Shown: positions 1-6,528 of the stretch, piece by piece
How the letters are laid out: every line of letters starts with the position of its first letter
Numbering within the stretch: position 1 is the first letter of the stretch
Assembly: GCA_003538525.1 (NCBI GenBank)
Contig: DPRZ01000063.1
Coordinates: 1-7,147 of the forward strand
Source: Neisseriales bacterium
GTDB taxonomy: Bacteria > Pseudomonadota > Gammaproteobacteria > Burkholderiales > UBA11063
Direction of reading: 5' to 3'
DNA: 7,147 nucleotides
Translations under genes and position numbers: made by a program
Notes under the pieces: model-generated
Told to the model about the DNA's origin: nothing
Databases searched by the model: none
What the model saw: only the letters and a program-made list of their open reading frames with translations

Positions 1-72
1 GGTAAATTTACTCCTAAATTAATGAGACAAATATTGTGTGTAGATGGTATTATGGCGCATGAGTTGGATTAA
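1..72 (+). CDS. Possible C-terminal fragment of an upstream gene (5' cut by window edge)
   Basis: Frame 1 is open from the first base to a TAA at 70-72 and would encode 23 residues ending ILCVDGIMAHELD. The other two plus frames hit stops within the first 22 bases. The length is too small for the open frame alone to be strong proof, and I do not recognise the peptide. A perfect 14-bp palindrome followed by a T-rich stretch lies just downstream, as would fit the end of a transcription unit. It could equally be non-coding. Confidence 0.3.
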   Translation, partial: GKFTPKLMRQILCVDGIMAHELD

Positions 73-81
73 GTATTAGTC

Positions 82-100
82 AAATTAGCTAATTTATTTT
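82..100 (+). repeat. Perfect palindrome followed by T-rich run (weak terminator or operator)
   Basis: AAATTAGCTAATTT at 82-95 is its own reverse complement over all 14 bases and is followed by ATTTT. It sits between the possible upstream gene end (72) and the start of the exported-protein gene (116). As RNA it could only form a 5-bp A/T stem with a 4-base loop, which is weak for a terminator. As DNA it could be a binding site for a dimeric regulator just ahead of the 116-700 gene. Neither role is proven. Confidence 0.35.
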
Positions 101-115
101 ATGAGGTTGGATGTT

Positions 116-700
116 ATGAAAATTTCGTGGTTACTTAGTGCGTTGTTAATCTCAACTGTGGTGAATTGCTATGCCGATACGCCTCCTCAATATACCTCAA
201 GTGGTTCAAGCAATAGTGGAATAAATACGCGTTATGCGACGAATCCACAAATGAGCAATGTTAACGAATCCGCGGGAAACCTGTTTAAATTGGGCTTTAC
301 GCCTGGTTGGTACACGCATAAAAAAGATGTTACGAGTATCAAACTTATCGCGGTTGGTTATGATATGGGGCTAAGCGTGTTGTTTAGCACAACAGGTTTA
401 GAATGCCCAATTAATGAGTATTTGTTATTTAAAAAATCACTTAAAAAACCGAATGCCTATAATTACACAGTTGGTAATGGTTGTGTTGCGACGATTACGA
501 CTAATCTAGCTAAAAATAGTTTTGTCATGAGTGTGAATAGCCGTAGTAAATGTTTTGAAGAATATACCTATCAAGAGTTTTGTAATGGTAATTTAGATAT
601 GAAGTATATTGATGAGCAAGCGTCGCGTTACTTTATTAACGTGCCATTTTTGTTTGCTAAAGATCAAAATGATGATGATTACGATTATAACGATGATTGA
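116..700 (+). CDS. Small exported protein of unknown function with Asp-rich C-terminus
   Basis: This encodes a 194-residue protein that I do not recognise. The start at 116 is preferred over the in-frame ATG at 101. GAGG at 103-106 sits 9 bases ahead of 116, whereas the ATG at 101 has no Shine-Dalgarno, and starting at 116 gives a clean signal peptide. That peptide is MKISWLLSALL... with a predicted signal peptidase I cut after C-Y-A (residue 20). The Cys at 18 lacks a lipobox context, so lipidation is unlikely. The mature protein starts with a Ser/Asn-rich linker (about residues 27-55). A folded-looking part follows with four cysteines (about 97, 123, 146, 156), enough for two disulfides in the periplasm. 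The last 12 residues contain seven Asp plus Tyr/Asn, a possible cation-binding or flexible acidic tail. The gene stands alone and is closed by a terminator at 731-758. Export is well supported; function is unknown. Confidence 0.8.
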   Translation: MKISWLLSALLISTVVNCYADTPPQYTSSGSSNSGINTRYATNPQMSNVNESAGNLFKLGFTPGWYTHKKDVTSIKLIAVGYDMGLSVLFSTTGLECPINEYLLFKKSLKKPNAYNYTVGNGCVATITTNLAKNSFVMSVNSRSKCFEEYTYQEFCNGNLDMKYIDEQASRYFINVPFLFAKDQNDDDYDYNDD

Positions 701-730
701 TTCTGCTTGGAATGAATTTAGAATGAAATC

Positions 731-758
731 CTTTTAACTATTTTAGTTGAGGGTTTTT
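731..758 (+). terminator. Rho-independent terminator after the 116-700 gene
   Basis: AACTA (736-740) pairs with TAGTT (744-748) around a TTT loop. The stem extends outward through T-G, T-A, T-G, T-G and C-G pairs to 731/753. TTTTT follows directly at 754-758. The stem lies 30 bases past the stop codon of the exported-protein gene, as expected for its transcript end. Confidence 0.65.
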
Positions 759-803
759 ACCTATTTATGTTTTAAATTAATCGATGAAATGAACATCTTG
801 TGT

Positions 804-864
804 TTAAAAATAACTTAAATTAAGCTTCGTTTTATCGTTGCAAATTTTATCCGCGAATAACGCG
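804..864 (-). terminator. Candidate weak terminator hairpins downstream of the 865-1212 gene
   Basis: Read on the minus strand, a CGCG-TTATT-CGCG hairpin (852-864) comes immediately after the stop codon. A second A/T palindrome (CTTAAATTAAG, 814-824) is followed by TTATTTTTA (804-813). The first has a short GC stem without a proper U-run. The second has a U-run but almost no loop. One or both may end the minus-strand transcript, but neither is a textbook terminator. The rest of 759-803 shows nothing recognisable. Confidence 0.25.
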
Positions 865-1212
865 TTAATGAATGGTGGTGTTCTCAAAATTTGCCAGCAT
901 CTCTGGAACTAAACTAAGCTCTAAATCAATTGAGACGACATTTGCAGTCATGGCTGGATTTTGCTCAAAAATCTCCTCGGCTAAAACCAACATCAATTCG
1001 TCAATTTGCTCTTGAATCTTGCTACAATTTTCAATAGGCGCTAGTATGGTTGGTTTGCCATTTTCTCCCGTATGTAAAATTAATTTGAGCTCAAAACCGT
1101 AAAGTTGTGAGTAATCCATGCTAATTTCATCACTTTGCAATAGCAACATTCCATCGGTGATGATATCTAAAATTTTATTAATTAGTGGTGTAGTCTTTAA
1201 TACGGCTGACAT
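865..1212 (-). CDS. Small acidic protein of unknown function
   Basis: This encodes 115 residues that I do not recognise. The frame can be extended upstream to a TTG at 1293 (142 residues), but I prefer the ATG at 1212. AAAGA lies 7 bases ahead of it, a TACAAT box lies 44 bases ahead, and the extra 27 residues differ in character (they hold the only Arg and a His/Thr-rich stretch). The preferred product has about 18 Asp/Glu against 5 Lys and no Arg, so it is strongly acidic. It has no signal peptide or clear membrane segment. The N-terminal half looks mixed helical (LINKILDIITDGMLLLQ). The middle (FELKLILHTGENGKPTIL) could be a beta hairpin, and a helix follows (IQEQIDELMLVLAEEIFEQ). The gene is divergent from smc and shares a 205-bp intergenic region with it. 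It could be a small cytosolic adaptor or regulator; no function can be assigned. Confidence 0.6.
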   Translation of the reverse strand: MSAVLKTTPLINKILDIITDGMLLLQSDEISMDYSQLYGFELKLILHTGENGKPTILAPIENCSKIQEQIDELMLVLAEEIFEQNPAMTANVVSIDLELSLVPEMLANFENTTIH

Positions 1213-1255
1213 GATTAAATCTTTACGGTAAAAGGTTGAAAATAAATTAGCAGTT

Positions 1256-1261
1256 ATTGTA
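1256..1261 (-). promoter_or_regulatory. Candidate -10 box for the 865-1212 gene
   Basis: The minus strand reads TACAAT here, five of six matches to TATAAT. This would place transcription start near 1249, giving a leader of about 37 bases to the ATG at 1212. No convincing -35 hexamer lies at the right distance. If real, it lies inside the longer TTG-started frame and argues for the shorter protein. Confidence 0.3.
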
Positions 1262-1375
1262 GCGTGAATTAAGCTTGGTTGGCTAGTTATCAATGTACTT
1301 TTTGTTTGAGTCTGTGTGCTAAGGATCTGTTTTAGGTCGTGAAACTGAGCAAATTTAATCTGGAGTAGGCTGACA

Positions 1376-1384
1376 TGTTACAAT
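1376..1384 (+). promoter_or_regulatory. Candidate extended -10 promoter for smc-yqgE-ruvX
   Basis: TGTTACAAT fits the extended -10 pattern TGnTAnAAT. Extended -10 promoters can work without a good -35, and none is obvious around 1353-1361. Transcription would begin near 1391, about 27 bases ahead of the smc ATG at 1418. The only Shine-Dalgarno-like stretch is AAGG at 1401-1404, rather far (13 bases) from the start. The remaining intergenic DNA (1294-1375) shows no recognised element. Confidence 0.4.
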
Positions 1385-1417
1385 AATTGCTTATTTTATT
1401 AAGGTATATACAGCTAG

Positions 1418-4400
1418 ATGAAGTTACAGCAAATTAAATTAGCCGGATTTAAGTCGTTTGTCGATAATACACAGATCGAGGTACATGGTCAATTAGTCGG
1501 GATTGTTGGACCAAATGGTTGTGGTAAATCGAATGTAATTGATGCGGTGCGTTGGGTGCTTGGGGAATCCTCGGCAAAACAACTGCGCGGTGAATCAATG
1601 GCGGATGTGATTTTTAATGGCTCGATTAAGCGTAAACCAATTTCACGAGCAACGGTTGAATTAGTTTTTGATAATAGCAGTAAATCATTTTATGGGCTGT
1701 GGAATAACTATAATGAAATTTCAATTAAGCGCCTGATCTCTCGGCAAGGCGAATCTAACTACTACATTAATAATCAGCAAGTCCGGCGTAAAGATATTAC
1801 CGAATTATTCTTGGGAACAGGTGTGGGTACCAAGGGTTATGCGGTGATTGAGCAGGGGATGATTTCTAAAATTATTGAATCTAAGCCCGAAGATATGCGT
1901 TTATTCGTTGAAGAAGCGGCTGGGGTGTCGAAATATCGTGAGCGACGCAAAGAAACTCTGCAACGTTTAAGTGATACCCATGAGAATTTACAACGCTTGG
2001 AAGATATTCATGGCGAATTAGTCAAACAATTGGGCACGCTGCATGAGCAAGCGCAAGTTGCCGAATTACATCAACGTTTAACTAGTGAGCTAAAACATCA
2101 ACAGACCTTAAGTTTAGCGATTAAAGTCAGCGATGCCAATAAATTACTCAATGAAGCCAATCAATTTATCGCGCATTGTGAAGAAGAACTACGTGTTTTG
2201 GGCTATCAATTAGAAGAAGTTAGCCTGAGTTTAACTGCGGAACAAGACAAAAAAGCCGAACGCGAGCAAGTTTTACAGGATTTAATGCAGCAATTTAATG
2301 AGTATCGCACGAATTTGGCACGGGTTGAAGAACGCTTTAAACACTACAGTGATTTATTAAAGCGCTTTGAAAGCGAATCAGTGGATTTGGCAACTAAAGA
2401 ACGTGAATTAGAACAAGATATTAGTGAATTGAATTTGCAGGGCGAAACGATTGCTGAGCAAATTGAAGATAATCAGTTGAATTTGAGTGAACAAGCTTTG
2501 GTGCGTGAAGAGTTGCAGTTTCAAGTTGAAGACAAACAGCAAGCTTACGCGGAAATTGCCAGCTTATTAGCTAGTCGCCAAGATGTTTTAAGTAGTTCCA
2601 AACATGAATTGGCATTATTGCAAAATAGTTTAAATCATAAACGCCAACAGCAAAATAATCTTAGCACCCGTTTAGCCAAATTGGCGCAAGAAGCGCAGAG
2701 TTTAGATTTTGATCAAAATTATCATTTTATTAAAGATGAAATTGAATTAGTCGGCGATGAGTTGATAGCAACCGATTTAGCCCATGAAGATAAAACTACG
2801 GCGCTGGAGAATTTGAGCAGCACCGTTACGCAATTACAACAAGAAGTTAATCTGAGTCATCAGCAAATTGCGGTAAGTACTGCGACGATCCAGACCCTTG
2901 AGCAATTATTGGCAAATTCATCTAGTGATGGTACGGCTGAGTCGTGCTTGGGTGCAACTGATTTAAGTGAAGTTTGGCAGCATTTGCAGGTTACTGCGGG
3001 TTATGAATTAGCTCTGGAAGTGGCGTTGGCTAATTTGTTAAATGCGAAATTAATTGATGAATTAACTCAATTGCAGCAAACTCCACGTGCAGAATTAGCC
3101 TTGTGGATTACAACTAGCGCGCTAACTATGGCTAAAGCTGGTAGTTTAAGTGAGCTGGTGCAAATAAAACATCCTGGTTTAACTGGTTTGTATCAGTATT
3201 TAAATGCTTATCGGATAATTAATTCACCAGATGAACATTTGCAATTAAACGCGGGTGAATTTGGGGTGACTTTGGATGGGCATTTAGCCAGTCATGACTA
3301 TGTGATTTATCATGCAACGAGTGGCGGAAATAATTTGTTGCAGCATCAACAAAAACTGCAGCAGGAGCTAGCTCAACAGGCTGAATTAGAGCTAAATAGC
3401 GCGCGTTTGGAGCAGCAATTAGCCACGCAACAACACGCTCAGCAGGGCTTACGCAACGATTTAAGCAGTCTGGCGGCTAAATATAAGCGCCTGCTAAATA
3501 AGCAACATGAGTTGCAAGTAGAATTTACCAAGCAAGAGCAAATTTATTTACAAAATCAGCGTCATCAACAACGTGTGACAGAAGAGTCGAATTTACTGCA
3601 ACAAGAATTAACCCATTTAAGCGCAGACATTGAAAGTTTGGCGATTCAACACGAAGATCAACAAATGCAGCTTGAGGATTTGCAGGTTGCTAGTCAGGAT
3701 GTCGAATTAGAGAAATTGGAGCGTGAAACTTCGTGGCAATTAGCCAAAAATAAACTTCATGAAATGGATACGCAAGCTAATAAATTGATTATGGATAATC
3801 AACTCTTACAGCAGCAACGTCAAAATAGTTTAAATTTGTTGGAAGAAAAACGCCTGCAATTAAGCGCCGCGCGGCAAAAATTGAGTGAACTATCTTCCGA
3901 GCGCGCGAGTTTTAATAGCAACGATCAAGCGCAGGAAATTATTCAATTACAACAACATATCGGTAAAATTGCCGAGCAAATGCAAAGCGTGCAAGTCGCG
4001 ATTGATGAGTTAGCCAATAAAATTATTGCCTTGAAAAATCAGGCGGCGTCCCTAAATAGTAGTTATCAGCGCAATTTAGAAAAAATTAATCAAACTAAAT
4101 TCAAACAGCAAGAACAGAATATTTTGTTATCCACCTATCAGGAAAATTTAGCCAATTTAGATTTGAGTCCTGCACAGCTTGAATTGCTCTTAGCGCAAAA
4201 CCAACTTACTCTTAATGAATTGGTGCTGAATTGTAAAAATTTAGAGCTGCAAATTGCTGATTTGGGGCTGGTTAATTTGAAAGCGATTGAGGATTTAGCG
4301 GCTGCCAATGGTAAAGAGCAAGAGTTGCTAGGGCAGATTGAAGATTTAAAGCATGCCACGGCGACCCTGCAAGAAGCGATTGAGCACATCGATGGTGAAA

Positions 4401-4885
4401 CGCGGAAGTTATTGCAAACTACATTTGATCAGCTCAATCAAGCGATTGTAGTCTATTTTCGGACTTTGTTTGGTGGTGGGAATGCGCGCTTGGCGTTGAC
4501 TGATCAAGATATTTTGATTGCGGGAATTCAAATTTATGCTGAGCCACCAGGTAAGAAAAATTCGACCATCCATTTGCTCTCGGGTGGTGAAAAAGCGCTA
4601 GCGGCAATGAGCTTTATTTTTGCGTTATTTAGTTTAAATCCTGCGCCGTTTTGTTTATTAGATGAGGTGGATGCGCCCTTGGATGATGCCAATACTCAGC
4701 GCTTTTGTAATTTGGTGCAAGAGTTATCGAGTAAAACTCAATTTGTGTATATTTCGCATAATCGTTTAGCGATGGAAATGGCCGATCAATTAATTGGGGT
4801 CACCATGCAAGAAAAAGGTGTTTCAACGGTGGTGAGTGTGAGCTTAGTTGAAGCCGTTCAGCACGCACAGGTTGCGCCAGAATAA
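1418..4885 (+). CDS. smc: Chromosome segregation/condensation ATPase SMC
   Basis: This is the full-length bacterial SMC protein, 1155 residues, close to the family norm. SMC dimerises through its hinge and, with ScpA and ScpB, forms the ATP-driven ring that organises and helps segregate the chromosome. The N-terminal head carries Walker A (GPNGCGKS, residues 31-38), then the conserved RGESMADVIFNG and FVEEAAGVSKYRERR (163-177). A long Gln/Glu/Leu-rich coiled coil follows (about 180-500), then the hinge (about 505-640, including VWQHLQVTAGYELALEVAL). The returning coiled coil spans about 645-1000. The C-terminal head has the ABC signature LSGGEK (1054-1059) and Walker B ending LLDEVDAPLDD with D1082 and E1083. 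All ATPase motifs are intact. It is the first gene of a likely operon with yqgE and ruvX. The zipA and ligA genes that often follow smc in beta- and gammaproteobacteria are absent here. scpA and scpB are not in the window. Confidence 0.97.
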   Translation: MKLQQIKLAGFKSFVDNTQIEVHGQLVGIVGPNGCGKSNVIDAVRWVLGESSAKQLRGESMADVIFNGSIKRKPISRATVELVFDNSSKSFYGLWNNYNEISIKRLISRQGESNYYINNQQVRRKDITELFLGTGVGTKGYAVIEQGMISKIIESKPEDMRLFVEEAAGVSKYRERRKETLQRLSDTHENLQRLEDIHGELVKQLGTLHEQAQVAELHQRLTSELKHQQTLSLAIKVSDANKLLNEANQFIAHCEEELRVLGYQLEEVSLSLTAEQDKKAEREQVLQDLMQQFNEYRTNLARVEERFKHYSDLLKRFESESVDLATKERELEQDISELNLQGETIAEQIEDNQLNLSEQALVREELQFQVEDKQQAYAEIASLLASRQDVLSSSKHELALLQNSLNHKRQQQNNLSTRLAKLAQEAQSLDFDQNYHFIKDEIELVGDELIATDLAHEDKTTALENLSSTVTQLQQEVNLSHQQIAVSTATIQTLEQLLANSSSDGTAESCLGATDLSEVWQHLQVTAGYELALEVALANLLNAKLIDELTQLQQTPRAELALWITTSALTMAKAGSLSELVQIKHPGLTGLYQYLNAYRIINSPDEHLQLNAGEFGVTLDGHLASHDYVIYHATSGGNNLLQHQQKLQQELAQQAELELNSARLEQQLATQQHAQQGLRNDLSSLAAKYKRLLNKQHELQVEFTKQEQIYLQNQRHQQRVTEESNLLQQELTHLSADIESLAIQHEDQQMQLEDLQVASQDVELEKLERETSWQLAKNKLHEMDTQANKLIMDNQLLQQQRQNSLNLLEEKRLQLSAARQKLSELSSERASFNSNDQAQEIIQLQQHIGKIAEQMQSVQVAIDELANKIIALKNQAASLNSSYQRNLEKINQTKFKQQEQNILLSTYQENLANLDLSPAQLELLLAQNQLTLNELVLNCKNLELQIADLGLVNLKAIEDLAAANGKEQELLGQIEDLKHATATLQEAIEHIDGETRKLLQTTFDQLNQAIVVYFRTLFGGGNARLALTDQDILIAGIQIYAEPPGKKNSTIHLLSGGEKALAAMSFIFALFSLNPAPFCLLDEVDAPLDDANTQRFCNLVQELSSKTQFVYISHNRLAMEMADQLIGVTMQEKGVSTVVSVSLVEAVQHAQVAPE

Positions 4886-4913
4886 TTAGTTTATAAAGGA
4901 TGATAAGAGTAAA

Positions 4914-5468
4914 ATGAATATTGAATTAAATGAGAATTTTAAAGGTAAATGCTTAGTTTCAATGCCCTCAATTGGCGATGATATTTTTCATCAAAGTGTC
5001 ATTTATATTACCGAACACAGCACAATTAGCGGCGCAATTGGCGTGATTATTAATAAAAGCCTCGAGGAAGAGCAGAAGAAATTAACTGATTTTGAATTTC
5101 AACATTATCCTAAACAATGGCGGAATATTCCAACTAATTTAGGTGGTCCAGTTAAATTGGGTTCGGGGTTTTTATTGCATTTAAGTAGCGATAATTCTAA
5201 ATTAACCTTAACGGGTAGCCAGCAAAAAATTCGCCAACTTGCGCGTGAAGAGCAAGTTACGCCATTGATGCTAACCGCTGGGTTTTGTCTCTGGGAAACC
5301 TTACAGTTAGAGCGCGAAGTGCGCTTTAATAATTGGCTGGTGTTAGATGATTCAGCGCGGCATTTATTATCGGTGACAGATCCGAAACAACGTTATGCTG
5401 AAGCCTTGCGTCTGGCAGGAATTACCAATTTAGCCACTTTTGATTTTAGTGGGGCAGGCAATGCCTAA
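4914..5468 (+). CDS. yqgE: YqgE/AlgH family protein
   Basis: This encodes 184 residues of the YqgE/AlgH (UPF0301) family, a widespread small cytosolic family. Its member AlgH was named for a link to alginate regulation in Pseudomonas; its biochemical role is unsettled. Family landmarks are CLVSMPSIGDDIFHQSVIYITEH (13-35), GAIGVIINKSL (40-50), LGGPVKLGSGFLLH (76-89) and the ending NNWLVLDD...RYAEALRLAGI (139-170). The usual GYxGWGxGQLE segment is changed to TAGFCLWETLQLE (121-133), so this copy is divergent. The ATG at 4914 follows the smc stop by 28 bases. An AAAGGA at 4895-4900 is a somewhat distant Shine-Dalgarno. The coding end overlaps the ruvX start by 8 bases, and the yqgE-ruvX pair is a conserved neighbourhood in many proteobacteria. 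Confidence 0.9.
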   Translation: MNIELNENFKGKCLVSMPSIGDDIFHQSVIYITEHSTISGAIGVIINKSLEEEQKKLTDFEFQHYPKQWRNIPTNLGGPVKLGSGFLLHLSSDNSKLTLTGSQQKIRQLAREEQVTPLMLTAGFCLWETLQLEREVRFNNWLVLDDSARHLLSVTDPKQRYAEALRLAGITNLATFDFSGAGNA

Positions 5469-5895
5469 ACCCTGCACCATTTTGGCGTTTGATTATGGTG
5501 AGGCACGCGTTGGAGTGGCTATGGGCAATAGCTTATTGCAGATTCCGCATCCACTGGCGACTATTTGTGCTGAGGGAATGTGGCCAAAAATTGATCAAAT
5601 TGGTGAACTAATTACCAAGTGGCAGCCGCAGTTATTGATCGTTGGTTGTCCACATGCACATGATAATCCACAAAAAATTCAGTTAGTTAACACGATTAAC
5701 AATTTTGCCAAACGCCTTGAACGTAAATTTAACCTGTCGGTTATCATGATTAATGAAGATTTTAGTTCTGCACATGCCAGTTCATTATTGAATGAACAAG
5801 GCGTTTATGGACGTGAGCAAAAAGGTAAATTGGATCAACTTGCCGCATGTAGTATTCTGCAAACTTATTTCAGCAACCAATCAATCAAAGAGTGA
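5461..5895 (+). CDS. ruvX: RuvX/YqgF RNase H-fold nuclease (putative pre-16S rRNA nuclease)
   Basis: This encodes 144 residues of the YqgF/RuvX family, RNase H-fold enzymes implicated in 16S rRNA 5'-end maturation and originally proposed as Holliday junction resolvases. The fold landmarks are LAFDYGEARVGVAMG (8-22), LLIVGCP (58-64) and KGKLDQLAACSILQTYF (121-137). The expected acidic catalytic residues are present as D11, E99 and D125. Two motifs are unusual: the common DERLTS is NEDFSS (98-103), and the GLPxxxDG loop is GCPHAHDNP. The start at 5461 is chosen over the in-frame ATG at 5440. It gives the family-typical MPK...TILAFD N-terminus, has GGGG/AGG at 5451-5457 as a ribosome site, and overlaps yqgE by only 8 bases. 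Translation is probably coupled to yqgE. Confidence 0.92.
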   Translation: MPKPCTILAFDYGEARVGVAMGNSLLQIPHPLATICAEGMWPKIDQIGELITKWQPQLLIVGCPHAHDNPQKIQLVNTINNFAKRLERKFNLSVIMINEDFSSAHASSLLNEQGVYGREQKGKLDQLAACSILQTYFSNQSIKE

Positions 5896-5915
5896 AGCGG
5901 TTGCTGTCGAATAAA

Positions 5916-5942
5916 TTTGAATTTTAGCCTTTAGAATTCAAA
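5916..5942. terminator. Hairpin at the convergent junction, possible bidirectional terminator
   Basis: TTTGAATTTTA (5916-5926) pairs with TAGAATTCAAA (5932-5942) over 11 pairs with one T-G, leaving a 5-base loop. On the plus strand it is followed by GTTAATTTTT, as for ruvX termination. On the minus strand it is followed by TTTATT. The stem is A/T-rich, so strength is uncertain. It covers the last codons and stop of the 5931-6512 gene. Confidence 0.45.
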
Positions 5943-6512
5943 GTTAATTTTTGCTAATGGCGTGCTTTCATTGTGCGAGTTATGCTCGGGTTGACTGGGT
6001 GGTTGTAACGACGAGTGATGTGATACGATGTACCAACCTGGTTTTTGACCAGCTAAGGTTGGTTGATCGAGATACTCATAAACAAAAGTGAAACGTGCAT
6101 GCATGACTGGCTGACCTTTGGCAATAAAGTCATAATCTCCATTGTAAACTCCAAGCCCGCAACTTGAATAAACTGCCGTGTCATAGGGTGACCCAGCGGC
6201 TAAATGAGGTTGTTTGCTTAAAAAATGTTCAAAATAATCAACTAGCTGAGGCGTATCCATACGAATTACATCGCTTAAAGTAGGTAGTAGTACCGCGTGT
6301 GGTGCATAGTTAGCCTTGACGACGTCCTGAGCGGAAGTTTTTAGTTCCTGTGCGGTGTTGCTTTTTGCGGTTAATAAACTATTATTCCATTGTTTAATTA
6401 GATTTTTTGCAATCCCCTCATTGAACATTGGATCATCAGCATCACAACCATCTGCGTTTGCCAAGCCTATCCCAGCACTCAGACATAAAGATAATAAGAT
6501 TAATTTTTTCAT
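5931..6512 (-). CDS. Secreted NTF2-like protein (CaMKII association-domain / SgcJ-EcaC type)
   Basis: This encodes 193 residues. MKKLILLSLCLSAGIGLANA is a signal peptide with a likely signal peptidase I cut after residue 20, so the mature protein is periplasmic or secreted. The rest matches the cystatin-like/NTF2-like fold family related to the association domain of calcium/calmodulin-dependent kinase II. Landmarks are YAPHAVLLPTLSD (69-81), YFEHFL (93-98), HARFTFVYEY (138-147) and GWYIVSHHSS (159-168). The kinase part is absent, as is normal in bacteria. Members are sometimes labelled SgcJ/EcaC oxidoreductases, but no reaction can be inferred. Cys23 and Cys118 could form a disulfide. A polar, His-containing tail (171-193) follows the fold. 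The start is well set: GGAG on the minus strand (6518-6521) lies 5 bases ahead of the ATG. The gene converges with ruvX and has its own promoter. Confidence 0.85.
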   Translation of the reverse strand: MKKLILLSLCLSAGIGLANADGCDADDPMFNEGIAKNLIKQWNNSLLTAKSNTAQELKTSAQDVVKANYAPHAVLLPTLSDVIRMDTPQLVDYFEHFLSKQPHLAAGSPYDTAVYSSCGLGVYNGDYDFIAKGQPVMHARFTFVYEYLDQPTLAGQKPGWYIVSHHSSLQPPSQPEHNSHNESTPLAKINFEF

Positions 6513-6528
6513 GACAACTCCAGTATGA

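Noticed and set aside
101..115. ATG at 101 as start of the exported protein
   Set aside because: There is no Shine-Dalgarno before it, and it would put charged residues (RLDV) ahead of the signal peptide. GAGG at 103-106 serves the ATG at 116.
4138..4389. 83-codon minus-strand open frame inside smc
   Set aside because: It lies wholly within the conserved smc coding region, antisense to it. Its Ser/Cys/Lys-rich product looks like the reverse reading of Leu/Glu/Ala-rich codons, and it has no family resemblance.
5440..5460. Upstream ATG for ruvX at 5440
   Set aside because: It would add seven residues (MILVGQA) not typical of the family and increase the overlap with yqgE to 29 bases. The ATG at 5461 has the better ribosome site and the usual N-terminus.
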